A stretch of 64,000 nt of DNA from Alistipes sp. (GCA_017520545.1 JAFXFM010000023.1:34653-98652), one strand, 5' to 3'. Counted from the first letter of the stretch, positions 34,911 to 44,273 are shown. Made by a program: numbers and translations. The notes: generated by a model from the letters alone, not told the origin.

Positions 34911-35117
34911 TTGACCGAGCAAGAAGTGGAAGTTATACAACTTGAACTCAACAAACAAATAGACATTTGGAGTGAGCCTGAAAAGCTGACTATTGTATGC
35001 GATGTTATAAAGAGGGCAGAGGTACTTATGGAAGAACTTGATGCCTACGATGAGCTAAATGGCGATTTGCTTCGTTGGTTTTGGAACAAGTATCAAGAAG
35101 AACAAAACAATTTTTAA
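34911..35117 (+). CDS. Small acidic protein of unknown function
   Basis: 68 residues from a TTG start (no ATG available in frame): acidic, with LELNKQIDIWSEPEKLTIVCDVIKRAE, in pieces around residues 10-38, predicted mostly helical. It follows the S23 gene by 21 bp and shares its AT-rich codon use, inside the same inverted repeats. It resembles nothing I recognise. The start codon and hence coding status are moderately uncertain. Confidence 0.5.
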   Translation: MTEQEVEVIQLELNKQIDIWSEPEKLTIVCDVIKRAEVLMEELDAYDELNGDLLRWFWNKYQEEQNNF

Positions 35118-35132
35118 TTCTTAATTTTTAAT
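35109..35132 (-). repeat. Right 24-bp inverted repeat around the S23 module
   Basis: Exact reverse complement of 34483-34506; overlaps the last codons of the small acidic gene. Similar A/T tracts occur at 8630-8668 and 52591-52636, so the pairing could be by chance of a common repeat family. Confidence 0.65.
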
Positions 35133-35159
35133 TCTTAATTATCTTTTGAAAAAAAGGAT

Positions 35160-36962
35160 ATGATTGAGCACTCAAACTATATAAACAAGGCCAATCGAGA
35201 GAAGATATACAAATGGTTTCTCGACATCACACAGCGATTGACCGAGCGTCAAATGATGCTCATTCTCGCTGTGGTGGTTGGTGCTTTGGCGGGTATAGCA
35301 ACCTATCTCTTCGAGATGGTGTTACACCTCATAAAGAGTGGCTTGGTTAATTGGTTTGATGCCGACACATACCACCTCCTGTACCTCCTCTACCCCGCCA
35401 TCGGTATAGTCTTGGCGACACTCTTTGTACGATATATCGTCAAGGATAACATCTCGGAGGGCGTTACGCGAGTACTCTATGCGATGTCGCGCCGAGGTTC
35501 GCATATTGCAGGGCACAACTGCTGGACCTCTATGGCAGGAGGCGCAATCACCATCGGCTTCGGAGGTTCGGTGGGTCCCGAGGCTCCTATTGTACTTACG
35601 GGTGCAGCCCTCGGCTCAAATGTCGGAAAGTTGGCGAAACTCAACTACAAAAACATCACTCTGTTGCTCTGCTGCGGTGCAGGTGCTGCAGTTGCTTCTA
35701 TTTTCAAGGCTCCGATGACGGGTGTGGTCTTCGTATTGGAGATATTGATGCTCGACATCACCTCGGCCTCAATTATTCCATTGCTCGTATCTTCGGTTAC
35801 GGCTACAACCATAGCCCTTGTGCTGCGAGGTTTCGACCCGATTATATCGGTAACGCTTACGGAGGCTGACGTATTTCAAATCAAGCATATTCCACTCTTC
35901 ATCTTGCTCGGAGCTGTGTGTGGCGGCATATCCTACTACTTCACAAGCGTTAATGCACGAGTGGGCAAAATTGTGCGTTCGATAAAGAGTCAATATGCTC
36001 GTTGGGCAGTTGCAGGTGTAGTCTTGGGTGTATTGATTTTCGTATTCCCACCGCTGTATGGCGAGGGTTACGAGAGTTTTGTATCGTTGATGAAGGGCGA
36101 CAAACTCTCCATCTTCGAAAATTCGCTCTTCTATCCATTCCGCGAGATTGAATGGGTGGCTCTACTCTACATTATCGCAATTATCTTCTTCAAGGTTATC
36201 GCAATGGCCACAACCAACGCCGCAGGAGGTGTTGGCGGTACGTTTGCGCCATCGCTGTTTGTCGGTGCTTTCACAGGTGCAAGTATGGCTATCATCTGCA
36301 ATATGTGCGGTTTGGAGCTCTCGATTGCGACCTTCACCTTAGTAGGTATGGCAGGCGTTATGGCGGGAGTTATGAAGGCACCTTTAACCGCAATCTTCCT
36401 TATCGCGGAGTTATCGAACGGCTACGGATTATTTATTCCGCTGATGATTGTGGCTTGCATCGCCTTCGCGGTTGGGCGCTACCTCGACCCCGACTCGATA
36501 TATACCAAGCATCTGCGTCAGAAAGGCGAACTTCTCACCCACGACAAGGACCAATCTGTGTTGGTATTCCTTAACCTCGACGAGTTGATGGAGACCGACT
36601 TTGTACGCATTAGGGAGCACTTCACTTTGGGTGATATGTTGGATATTATCTCCACGGCTCGCCGCAACATATTCCCCGTTATCGACAACTTTGGACATCT
36701 GCTCGGTATCGTTCAACTCGACGATTTGCGCGAGGATATGTTCAAACCATCGAAGCGAGGAAACTCGATTATGAACTATATGATTCAGCCACCCGATAAA
36801 ATTCTCGAACACGAGATGATGCAGGAGGTTTTGCCACGCTTCGAGGCTAACCGTACTTGGATGTTGCCGGTGGTCGATAAGGAGAACCGATATCGCGGTT
36901 TCATCTCCAAATCTCGAATTTTGGACGCCTACCGCGAACAATTAGTAAATATAACACAGTAG
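35160..36962 (+). CDS. ClC-type chloride channel/antiporter with two CBS domains
   Basis: 600 residues. About 10-12 membrane helices span 30-440; GSVGPEAP (Glu141 in GPEAP at 139-143) corresponds to the GREGP filter with the gating glutamate, and GGTFAPSLFVGA is the second selectivity segment (GGxFxP). Two CBS domains follow (about 470-600), likely nucleotide-sensing. It may be a Cl-/H+ antiporter or a channel. The S23 module separates it from trpS; the HAD gene follows after 6 bp. Confidence 0.93.
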   Translation: MIEHSNYINKANREKIYKWFLDITQRLTERQMMLILAVVVGALAGIATYLFEMVLHLIKSGLVNWFDADTYHLLYLLYPAIGIVLATLFVRYIVKDNISEGVTRVLYAMSRRGSHIAGHNCWTSMAGGAITIGFGGSVGPEAPIVLTGAALGSNVGKLAKLNYKNITLLLCCGAGAAVASIFKAPMTGVVFVLEILMLDITSASIIPLLVSSVTATTIALVLRGFDPIISVTLTEADVFQIKHIPLFILLGAVCGGISYYFTSVNARVGKIVRSIKSQYARWAVAGVVLGVLIFVFPPLYGEGYESFVSLMKGDKLSIFENSLFYPFREIEWVALLYIIAIIFFKVIAMATTNAAGGVGGTFAPSLFVGAFTGASMAIICNMCGLELSIATFTLVGMAGVMAGVMKAPLTAIFLIAELSNGYGLFIPLMIVACIAFAVGRYLDPDSIYTKHLRQKGELLTHDKDQSVLVFLNLDELMETDFVRIREHFTLGDMLDIISTARRNIFPVIDNFGHLLGIVQLDDLREDMFKPSKRGNSIMNYMIQPPDKILEHEMMQEVLPRFEANRTWMLPVVDKENRYRGFISKSRILDAYREQLVNITQ

Positions 36963-36968
36963 AAATTT

Positions 36969-37631
36969 ATGCCAGAACCAAACTATAAAGTCGTAGCACT
37001 CGACTTCGATGGCACCACCGCTTGTACCGTACCCGCCATTTTCCACGCAGCACACAAAATGCTCGGAATGCACGGCTACGAGATTGAGAAGGAGGTCGTA
37101 TATAAAAACTTCGGTCTTGCCCTGCCGTTTGCATTTCGCTGTTTTGCGGGCGACGACACGATTGACGATGCTACAATCGAGCAGATGACAGCTGAGTACA
37201 ACGCCATCTACAAGGAGGAGGGTGAGCGCCTTATCGAGTTGTTCGACGGCGTAGTCGATACGCTCGACCGCCTCAAAAACGCAGGCATAAAAATCGTTAT
37301 CGCCTCGAACAATATACGCCCCGTACTCGACCGTCTGACCGCAAATCTCGGCATTGCCAAGTATATTGACGATATCGTGTCTGTGGAGGACGTAGAGGAG
37401 GTAAAGCCCGCCCCCGACATCGCTTTGGAGGTCATTCGTCGCTTCGGCGTCAAGGGCGAGGAGGTGCTGGTGGTTGGCGACTCCACCTTCGATATGGATA
37501 TGGGACGTGAGGCGGGTTGCCACCTTTGCGGTGTAACCTATGGCAGCCACTCGCCCGAGATGTTGCAAGAGAAGGGGGCACGCTATATAATTGAACACTT
37601 CGCTGAACTCGAAAAGATTGTTCTCGGATAA
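36969..37631 (+). CDS. HAD-family hydrolase, phosphoglycolate phosphatase-like
   Basis: 220 residues. Motif I LDFDGTT (Asp12 nucleophile, Asp14), motif II IVIASNN, motif III Lys in KPAPD and motif IV GDSTFDMDMG. The alpha-helical cap between motifs I and II (about 20-85) is the C1 type of phosphoglycolate phosphatase and beta-phosphoglucomutase relatives. The substrate is unknown. Tightly placed between the ClC and RNase HI genes. Confidence 0.88.
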   Translation: MPEPNYKVVALDFDGTTACTVPAIFHAAHKMLGMHGYEIEKEVVYKNFGLALPFAFRCFAGDDTIDDATIEQMTAEYNAIYKEEGERLIELFDGVVDTLDRLKNAGIKIVIASNNIRPVLDRLTANLGIAKYIDDIVSVEDVEEVKPAPDIALEVIRRFGVKGEEVLVVGDSTFDMDMGREAGCHLCGVTYGSHSPEMLQEKGARYIIEHFAELEKIVLG

Positions 37632-37634
37632 TAT

Positions 37635-38093
37635 ATGGCTCCTGTTATCACCATATACACAGATGGCTCTGCGCTCGGCAACCCCGGACCCGGAGGCTAT
37701 GGCGTAGTACTCATAAGTGGACCTCACCGCAAAGAGCTCTCGCAGGGTTACCGACTTACGACCAACAACCGTATGGAACTGACGGCAGTATGTGTAGCAC
37801 TCGAAGCATTGAAGTTTGATGGCTCGGAGGTTACAATCTACTCCGATTCGAAATATGTGGTCGATGCAGTATCGCAAGGCTGGGTGTTCGGCTGGGAGAA
37901 GAAGCGTTTTTCCGGCAAGAAAAATCCCGACCTATGGATACGTTTTTTGAGGGCCTACCGCCGCCACCACGTTCGCTTTATATGGGTTAAAGGACACGCC
38001 GATACGGTCGAGAACAACCGTTGCGACCAACTCGCCGTAGCTGCTGCCAACGGCTCTACCCTACTCGAAGATACGGGCTACCAGCCCGAATAA
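37635..38093 (+). CDS. rnhA: Ribonuclease HI
   Basis: 152 residues, full length. TIYTDGSALGNPGPGGYG carries the first catalytic Asp10; NNRMELTAV the Glu; IYSDSKYVVDAV the second Asp; and KGHADTVENNRCDQLA the last Asp. The basic segment GWEKKRFSGKKNPDLW is the handle region that binds the hybrid. It cleaves RNA in RNA-DNA hybrids. Starts 3 bp after the HAD stop. Confidence 0.96.
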   Translation: MAPVITIYTDGSALGNPGPGGYGVVLISGPHRKELSQGYRLTTNNRMELTAVCVALEALKFDGSEVTIYSDSKYVVDAVSQGWVFGWEKKRFSGKKNPDLWIRFLRAYRRHHVRFIWVKGHADTVENNRCDQLAVAAANGSTLLEDTGYQPE

Positions 38094-38108
38094 ACCACGC
38101 AAACAGCT

Positions 38109-39323
38109 ATGGGTAAGTTCGCATCAACAGGCAAAAAAATTGTTCGTGCCCTTATAAAAGGCGTGGTTACGCTCGTACTCGTAGTTTTCGTATATGCAAC
38201 TATAAGCAGCGTCAGTCCGATATACGACTTTGCGGCGCCGCACAAGTTTGTTGGTCCCGACATCTACAACCCCTACAAAAATCTCGATACAGCACACTGT
38301 TGGAAGCGAGCAAACTTTCACACTCACACACGAGTAGAGGGCTTATCCAACGAGTGCGACCACACACCCAACGAGGTATTGAAGGCGTATGAGAATTTGG
38401 GTTACAACATTGTAACCTTCTCGAACCATAACGAGCAGACCTCGCACCCAAAGGGTGAGGAGTATCAGTCGAATGGCTACGAGCACGGCTACAATCTCTT
38501 CAAATTCCACAAACTAACATTCGGCGCCGACGAGGTGGAGCATTTCGACCACCTTCTGCCTATTTGGGCATCGCAAAAGCAGTTTCAAATAGAGTTACTT
38601 ACCGACGATGGCGACATCGTTCAAATCAACCACCCTTTGCGCACTCCCACGCTCACAAAGAGTCAGTTGGAACAACTTTCGGGCTATAAACTCATAGAGT
38701 TGGATAGTGGCAAATCGACCGAAAACGAATACTGGGATTGGGCATTGAGCGCAGGTAGATATAGTTTTGGTGTAGCAAACGACGACCTACACTATCCCGA
38801 CCGTACAAGTAAAATTGCCGTACGTTGCAACTTCCTCTGCACCCCTTCGGCTCGCTACGAAGATATTTTGCAGACTCTAAGCGAGGGTTGTTTCTACTCG
38901 ATGCGTGTTCCCGACTACGGCAAGGGGGATTGGGAGGTGAAACGCGAAAAAAATCGCACACTACCCTACATCAAAGATATTCGCCTGCACGACGACGAGA
39001 TATTCATTCGCCTCTCCGAGCCTGCAAGCCATATCAAAATTACGGGACAAGGGGGCACAACACTTGCAGAGTGCAACGATAGCGACTTTATCGCCTATAA
39101 GATGACAGAGACGGACACCTACGCCCGAGCAACGGCATACTTTGCCGAAGGTGAGGTTATCTATACCAACCCATTTGCCCGATACGATGCATCGAAGCAG
39201 GCGAACCCTTTCTGCGTCGAGTCGCCGAAAATAGACATTTTTTTGACCATTCTTTTCAATTTTCTGCTCTTTGCTATATGTGTAGCAGAGTGCTACCTTA
39301 TATATAGAGTTATAAAGCGATGA
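38109..39323 (+). CDS. Membrane-anchored PHP-domain protein
   Basis: 404 residues. Helix at about 13-33, a soluble domain, and a second helix at about 377-400. NFHTHTR (His71, His73) and TFSNHNE (about 103-109) are the first metal-binding motifs of the PHP phosphoesterase family; QINHPLR and GVANDDLH give later ligands. A phosphoester substrate at the membrane is likely. Its 3' end overlaps the phosphoethanolamine transferase gene by 4 bp (ATGA), so the product probably works in the same pathway. Specific reaction unknown. Confidence 0.78.
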   Translation: MGKFASTGKKIVRALIKGVVTLVLVVFVYATISSVSPIYDFAAPHKFVGPDIYNPYKNLDTAHCWKRANFHTHTRVEGLSNECDHTPNEVLKAYENLGYNIVTFSNHNEQTSHPKGEEYQSNGYEHGYNLFKFHKLTFGADEVEHFDHLLPIWASQKQFQIELLTDDGDIVQINHPLRTPTLTKSQLEQLSGYKLIELDSGKSTENEYWDWALSAGRYSFGVANDDLHYPDRTSKIAVRCNFLCTPSARYEDILQTLSEGCFYSMRVPDYGKGDWEVKREKNRTLPYIKDIRLHDDEIFIRLSEPASHIKITGQGGTTLAECNDSDFIAYKMTETDTYARATAYFAEGEVIYTNPFARYDASKQANPFCVESPKIDIFLTILFNFLLFAICVAECYLIYRVIKR

Positions 39324-40870
39324 AAGGTTTCAAAGACATAGTGGTACGATGTACCGAGTTTCTCAACCGCAAACGTAGTTTGGCGTATGTCTGCGCACTG
39401 TTGAGCGCATATACGCTATTTGCTTTCCACTACCCGTTTTTCAGTTACGTGGCGGAGAACGTAAGCCACGACTTAAATGGTACGTGGATTGTGTGCAGTA
39501 TGTTCATACTGATGCTTGCACTCAACTATCTCGTCTTTTACCTACTCCTCTATATGGGTCGTGTTGTGGGTAGATATCTGCTTGCCATACTCACCACAGG
39601 CAACGCCGTAGTTCTCTACTTTATCAATACCTACAACGTATTGATTGATGCGAGTATGATGGGGAATGTGTTCAATACCCAATTCTCCGAGGCGTCGAGT
39701 TTCTTCTCGTGGAGCGCCGTAGCCTACGCGCTGATACTCGGAGTTGTGCCGAGCATACTACTCTGTCGCAAGCGGATTGATTACGGCTCGATACGACTCT
39801 TCCTGCGAAACCTTGCTATCTCGCTCGTAGTTGTGGGTAGCGTGGTCGCCGGCAACTACAAAAACACCTTTTGGGTGGATCGCCACGCCCCGATAATAGG
39901 CAGCAAACTCCTACCGTGGTCGTATATCGTAAACTCGGTGCGATACTACAATCAATGGAAACGAGCCAACCAAAAGGAGATTCTTTTGCCCGACGCCGAG
40001 GAAATTTCGGATAGCAAAGATATTTGCGTACTCATCATTGGAGAGTCGGCACGAAGCGCAAACTTTTCGCTCTATGGCTACTACCGCAACACCAATCCGT
40101 TGATGACGGAAGACGGAGTAACGGCACTCAAAGCACGTGCTTCGCACACCAACACACTAAATGCGGTGAGGGCAATTTTGCAGCATAAGCCAAGTCGCGA
40201 ATTGCACGAGATACTGCCTAACTACCTCGCACGCAACGGCGTCGATGTGATGTGGCGCAGCAGCAATTGGGGTACTCCTCCACTCCACTTCGAGAAGATA
40301 CTCTCGAAGGGCAAGTTGAAGGAGCTCTATCCCGAGGCGGACAACAACCACGACGGCATACTCTTTCACGGCTTGAAGGAGGAGATTTTGGAGAGTAAGA
40401 GCGACAAAATTTTCATCGGCATACACACCTACACCAGCCACGGCCCGGAGTATTACAGCAATACGCCCGACGAGTTCAAACGCTTTATGCCGGAGTGTCG
40501 CACCGTAGAGATGGCAAATGCAAAACGCGAGGAGTTGATAAACGCCTACGACAACACCATACTCTATACCGACCACCTTGTACACTCGGTTATCGAGGTG
40601 CTACGAGAGTTCCCCGACAGACGTGCGTGCGTGATTTTTATCTCCGACCACGGCGAATCATTGGGCGAGGGTGGCTTGTATATGCACGGCGTACCTATGA
40701 ATGTAGCCCCTGCCGAGCAGTTGGATATTCCGTTTATCGTATGGACTTCGGACAACGCTAAAATCAAGGAGATAGAGCAGGCAGACCACTACTATATATA
40801 TCATAGTGTGCTGAACTTCCTCGGAATAAAGAGTTCGTTCTACGACGAAACAAAAAATATCTTCGAATGA
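39320..40870 (+). CDS. Lipid A phosphoethanolamine transferase, EptA/sulfatase-fold family
   Basis: 516 residues. Five hydrophobic helices (about 20-45, 56-80, 85-105, 130-150, 163-180) precede a periplasmic sulfatase-like domain. GESARSANFSLYGYYRNTNP (241-260) holds the metal Glu242; SHTNTLNAV places Thr277 or Thr279 as the likely phosphoacceptor; SDHGESLGE holds metal Asp and His. It should move phosphoethanolamine from phosphatidylethanolamine to lipid A or another glycan, leaving diacylglycerol. It overlaps both neighbours by 4 bp. Bacteroides-type relatives are often annotated only as sulfatases. Confidence 0.87.
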   Translation: MKGFKDIVVRCTEFLNRKRSLAYVCALLSAYTLFAFHYPFFSYVAENVSHDLNGTWIVCSMFILMLALNYLVFYLLLYMGRVVGRYLLAILTTGNAVVLYFINTYNVLIDASMMGNVFNTQFSEASSFFSWSAVAYALILGVVPSILLCRKRIDYGSIRLFLRNLAISLVVVGSVVAGNYKNTFWVDRHAPIIGSKLLPWSYIVNSVRYYNQWKRANQKEILLPDAEEISDSKDICVLIIGESARSANFSLYGYYRNTNPLMTEDGVTALKARASHTNTLNAVRAILQHKPSRELHEILPNYLARNGVDVMWRSSNWGTPPLHFEKILSKGKLKELYPEADNNHDGILFHGLKEEILESKSDKIFIGIHTYTSHGPEYYSNTPDEFKRFMPECRTVEMANAKREELINAYDNTILYTDHLVHSVIEVLREFPDRRACVIFISDHGESLGEGGLYMHGVPMNVAPAEQLDIPFIVWTSDNAKIKEIEQADHYYIYHSVLNFLGIKSSFYDETKNIFE

Positions 40871-41712
40871 AAACGCTCTATATAATAAACCCAATATCGG
40901 GCAAGGGCAAGAAGCAGCGAATTGCCGAAATACTCCACGCAAGGGGGTGTAAAGTTGCCTTTACAAAGTATGCCGGACACGCCGAACTGCTTGCACGCGA
41001 AGCCGACGAGGATATCGTCGTAGCCGTTGGTGGCGACGGCACAGTAAACGAGGTAGCACGAGGCATTATAGGCTCGGAGAAGATTCTCGGCATTATCCCT
41101 TGTGGAAGTGGCGACGGCTTGGCACGCCATCTCGGACTCTCGCACAATATCCGAAAAGCTATACAGACTATCGAGCAGGGGGAGTGGCGAGCGATGGACG
41201 CCGCCGAGGTAAATGGTCGCCTCTTCTTCTCGGTATGCGGAGTGGGCTTCGATGCTGTGGTGAGTGAGCGATTTGCACAGAGCGGAAAACGCGGACTCTC
41301 AAACTACGTAAAGCAGGGGTTAAAAACGTGGAATACCTACTCGCCCGACCACTACAAGGTGGAGATTGACGGCAAGATATTTCAGACCGATGCGCTCTTT
41401 ATCACCGTCGGAAACTCCGACCAATGGGGCAACAACGCCAAAATCGCCCCTCTTGCCGACTGCTGCGACGGCATTCTCGACATCACCATAGTTGAGAGAT
41501 TCGGCATTTTGGAGTTGCCTTTCTTGGCGCTACGACTTATGACCGGCACACTCCACCGCAGTCGCAAGGTGCACTGTTACAAAGGCAAGGAGGTGCGTAT
41601 CACCCGCCAAAGCGAAGGTGCTGCACACGCCGATGGCGATTGGTTCATCGACTCGGAAAGACTACATATCAAGATTCTACCTTCGGCACTGAAAGTCATC
41701 GTAGCAAAATAA
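40867..41712 (+). CDS. Diacylglycerol/lipid kinase, YegS-DagK family
   Basis: 281 residues, typical for the DagK/YegS/BmrU family. NPISGKGK at 8-15, GGDGTVNEVARG at 55-66 (ATP site) and IPCGSGDGLAR (about 77-87) are complete, as is the C-terminal beta-sandwich ending HADGDWF. It would phosphorylate diacylglycerol to phosphatidate. Overlap by 4 bp with the phosphoethanolamine transferase, whose by-product is diacylglycerol, gives a direct reason for the pairing. A terminator follows at once. Confidence 0.9.
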   Translation: MKTLYIINPISGKGKKQRIAEILHARGCKVAFTKYAGHAELLAREADEDIVVAVGGDGTVNEVARGIIGSEKILGIIPCGSGDGLARHLGLSHNIRKAIQTIEQGEWRAMDAAEVNGRLFFSVCGVGFDAVVSERFAQSGKRGLSNYVKQGLKTWNTYSPDHYKVEIDGKIFQTDALFITVGNSDQWGNNAKIAPLADCCDGILDITIVERFGILELPFLALRLMTGTLHRSRKVHCYKGKEVRITRQSEGAAHADGDWFIDSERLHIKILPSALKVIVAK

Positions 41713-41739
41713 AAGAGGGTTCAACCCCTCTTTTTTTTG
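41711..41739 (+). terminator. Terminator behind the lipid kinase gene
   Basis: AAAAGAGGGTT/AACCCCTCTTTT with one bulge, followed by T8. Ends the PHP-transferase-kinase transcript. Confidence 0.85.
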
Positions 41740-42040
41740 CTATTGGCCATTAGCCATTGGCTTTTTTAGTTAGTAGTTAGTAGAGAGTAGAGAGTAGTTT
41801 TTTGCGCCATTTTTTATGGCATTGAATGGCATTCGGGCACAAGGCCCTGAATGGCATTGAATGACAGCGCACTCCATAGGAGTGCTTAATGACAGGCGCT
41901 TTGCCATTCAGCGAGTGCAACGAGCGATTGTCATTCTTTGCCATTAAGCGACCAACGGGAGCGAATGCCATTTTGCTTCGCAAAACAGACCTTCCAACTA
42001 AAAAACAAAAACGCATTTTAAGGAGGTAGTTGCAACGCTA
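41738..42040. repeat. Gene-free spacer: TTAGCCA, TTAGTAG and AATGGCATT/AATGACA hairpin array
   Basis: TTAGCCA (41738-41766) and TTAGTAG (41766-41800) arrays are followed by a REP-like block (about 41809-41975) in which AATGGCATT or AATGACA sequences alternate with small hairpins such as GGGC-ACAAG-GCCC-like and GCACTCC-ATA-GGAGTGC. No gene is seen. The remainder to 42046 is AT-rich. Confidence 0.65.
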
Positions 42041-42046
42041 TCAAAG

Positions 42047-42094
42047 AAAAATGAGATGGGCGCATACACGAGGTATGTAACCATCTCATTTTTT
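42047..42094. terminator. Bidirectional terminator with inner CATAC hairpin
   Basis: AAAATGAGATGG (42048-42059) pairs with CCATCTCATTTT (42081-42092), with A and T runs outside on both sides. Inside sits CATAC-ACGAG-GTATG (42063-42077). Between the lipid kinase gene and the oppositely transcribed mutase genes. Confidence 0.85.
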
Positions 42095-42133
42095 GAAGAT
42101 AAGGAAGCAAATGCCCCTTACAAATGCGTTTTA

Positions 42134-43321
42134 CTACTCGGAGAGGATCTCCAACAACTTAATCGCCGCATCAGGAATCTTGGTACCAGGACCGAAGATA
42201 GCTGCTGCACCATCTTTGTAGAGCTGATCGTAATCCTGTGCAGGGATAACGCCTCCTACTACTACGATGATATCCTCACGACCAAGTTTTGCGAGTTCCT
42301 CAATAATCTGCGGAACGAGAGTAAGGTGTCCGGCAGCAAGCGACGATACACCTACTGCGTGAACATCGTTCTCCACAGCCTGCTTTGCAGCCTCGGCAGG
42401 GGTCTGGAAGAGAGGTCCCATATCCACATCGAAGCCAATATCAGCATAACCTGTTGCTACAACCTTGGCACCACGGTCGTGTCCGTCCTGTCCAAGCTTC
42501 GCAATCATAATACGAGGCTGACGGCCCTCCTTCTTTGCAAAGTCGGCGCACATCTGCTTTGCCTTCTCGAAATTACCATCTTTCTTCATAGCCGAACTAT
42601 AAACTCCTGAAATTGAACGAATAACTGCCGAGTAACGACCTACCTCAACCTCGCAAGCATACGAAATCTCGCCAAGTGTAGCACGCACCTTTGCAGCCTC
42701 AACTGCGAGTTCGAGGAGGTTGCCCTTACCTGTCTTCACGCACTCTGTAATTGCTGCCAAAGCCTTATCCACGGCTGCCTGATCGCGGTTAGCCTTCAAC
42801 TCGTTAAGACGCTTAATCTGGCTCTCGCGAACTGCGGTGTTATCCACAGCGAGGATATCGATTGGAGCCTCCTTCGCAAGGCGGTACTCGTTCAAACCGA
42901 TAATCTTCTGCTCACCCGAGTCGATACGAGCCTGTGTACGAGCAGCAGCCTCCTCGATACGCATCTTTGGAATACCTGTCTCGATAGCCTTTGCCATACC
43001 ACCGAGTTTCTCAACCTCCTCGATAAGTGCCCACGCCTTGTGTGCAATCTCGTTGGTGAGGCTCTCAACGTAGTACGAACCTGCCCAAGGATCTACTGTA
43101 CGGCATACATTGGTCTCCTCCTGAATATATATCTGGGTGTTACGAGCAATTCGAGCCGAGAAGTCGGTTGGGAGGGCGATAGCCTCGTCGAGCGCATTGG
43201 TGTGAAGCGACTGGGTATGACCAAGTGCTGCACCCATAGCCTCGATTGCTGTACGGCCAACGTTGTTGAATGGATCCTGCTCGGTGAGCGACCAACCCGA
43301 AGTCTGCGAGTGAGTACGCAA
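42134..43321 (-). CDS. C-terminal fragment of methylmalonyl-CoA mutase large subunit
   Basis: Longest frame downstream of the TAG with an ATG: 395 residues from 43321, containing the second half of the barrel ([19 protein letters not shown]) and the whole cobalamin-binding domain ([13 protein letters not shown]). The ATG lies in the middle of the substrate region, in place of the expected Leu context, so it is unlikely to be a natural start. See the full-length entry. Confidence 0.7.
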   Translation of the reverse strand: MRTHSQTSGWSLTEQDPFNNVGRTAIEAMGAALGHTQSLHTNALDEAIALPTDFSARIARNTQIYIQEETNVCRTVDPWAGSYYVESLTNEIAHKAWALIEEVEKLGGMAKAIETGIPKMRIEEAAARTQARIDSGEQKIIGLNEYRLAKEAPIDILAVDNTAVRESQIKRLNELKANRDQAAVDKALAAITECVKTGKGNLLELAVEAAKVRATLGEISYACEVEVGRYSAVIRSISGVYSSAMKKDGNFEKAKQMCADFAKKEGRQPRIMIAKLGQDGHDRGAKVVATGYADIGFDVDMGPLFQTPAEAAKQAVENDVHAVGVSSLAAGHLTLVPQIIEELAKLGREDIIVVVGGVIPAQDYDQLYKDGAAAIFGPGTKIPDAAIKLLEILSE

Positions 43322-43345
43322 TGCGAGCGACTTTGGATTCTTTGG

Positions 43346-44254
43346 CTAGAACTGCTTTACGATCTTCGCCCACAACATACGCGCTGCACGCATCTTGGCA
43401 ATCTCCATAAAGTGGTTCATACCGATAGCCCAGAAGAACGACAAACGTGGTGCGAAGGCGTCAATCGACATACCTGCATTGATACCTGCGCGGAGATACT
43501 CCAAACCGTCTGCCAAGGTGTAAGCCAACTCGATGTCGGCAGTTGCACCGGCCTCCTGCATATGGTAACCCGAGATAGAAATCGAGTTGAACTTCGGCAT
43601 ATTCTTCGAAGTGTACTCGAAGATGTCGGCAATAATCTTCATCGAGAACTTTGGAGGATAGATATAGGTGTTACGCACCATAAACTCCTTCAAGATGTCG
43701 TTCTGGATAGTACCTGCCAACTGGTCGAGTGTACAACCCTGCTCCAAACCGGTAACGATGTAGAACGCAAGGACTGGAAGTACAGCACCATTCATAGTCA
43801 TCGACACCGACATCTTGTCGAGTGGAATACCATTGAACAACACCTTCATATCCTCGACCGAGCAGATAGATACACCTGCCTTACCAACATCGCCCACTAC
43901 GCGAGGGTGGTCTGCATCGTAGCCACGGTGAGTAGCGAGGTCAAACGCTACCGAAAGACCCTTCTGACCCGCTGCGAGGTTACGACGATAGAATGCGTTC
44001 GACTCCTCGGCAGTCGAGAAACCTGCATACTGACGAATTGTCCAAGGACGCATTACATACATAGTAGAGTAAGGACCACGCAAGAATGGTGCAAGACCTG
44101 CTGCATAGTTCAGGTGCTCCATACCCTCCAAATCTGCCGCTGTATAGTTATCCTTTACGGGTATCTGCTCGGCAGTCAGCCAAGGCTCCTTAGCCTCGGC
44201 ATTGCAAGCAGCTGCGCCGCCTGCGTATTTCAAATCTGCAAATTTTGCTCTCAT
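43346..44254 (-). CDS. N-terminal fragment of methylmalonyl-CoA mutase large subunit
   Basis: 302 residues ending at the in-frame TAG. It covers the N-terminal dimer arm and about half the TIM barrel ([33 protein letters not shown]). On its own it lacks the cobalamin domain and would not be active. It starts 19 bp behind the small-subunit stop, so both are cotranscribed. Confidence 0.75.
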   Translation of the reverse strand: MRAKFADLKYAGGAAACNAEAKEPWLTAEQIPVKDNYTAADLEGMEHLNYAAGLAPFLRGPYSTMYVMRPWTIRQYAGFSTAEESNAFYRRNLAAGQKGLSVAFDLATHRGYDADHPRVVGDVGKAGVSICSVEDMKVLFNGIPLDKMSVSMTMNGAVLPVLAFYIVTGLEQGCTLDQLAGTIQNDILKEFMVRNTYIYPPKFSMKIIADIFEYTSKNMPKFNSISISGYHMQEAGATADIELAYTLADGLEYLRAGINAGMSIDAFAPRLSFFWAIGMNHFMEIAKMRAARMLWAKIVKQF

Positions 44255-44273
44255 AATTTGTTCCTCCTACTCG

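Larger units (their letters stand above)
42134..44254 (-). pseudogene. mutB: Methylmalonyl-CoA mutase large subunit, interrupted by an in-frame TAG
   Basis: The reading frame runs 707 codons in one phase from ATG 44254 to the stop at 42134, close to the 715 residues usual for this subunit, but codon 303 is TAG (43346-43348). Before it the TIM-barrel part ends [11 protein letters not shown]; after it the frame continues [18 protein letters not shown], the expected substrate-binding sequence. No base is lost or gained. The C-terminal cobalamin domain is intact (DGHDRG with the cobalt-ligand His). The enzyme interconverts succinyl-CoA and (R)-methylmalonyl-CoA on the way to propionate. Either a true nonsense mutation, a sequencing or assembly error, or readthrough. 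Confidence 0.85.

Noticed and set aside
43346-43348. Genome-wide reassignment of TAG to an amino acid
   Set aside because: Several intact genes end in TAG (for example GGGtGRT at 12031, the acyltransferase at 23858, the phosphodiesterase at 24368), so TAG is a normal stop here.
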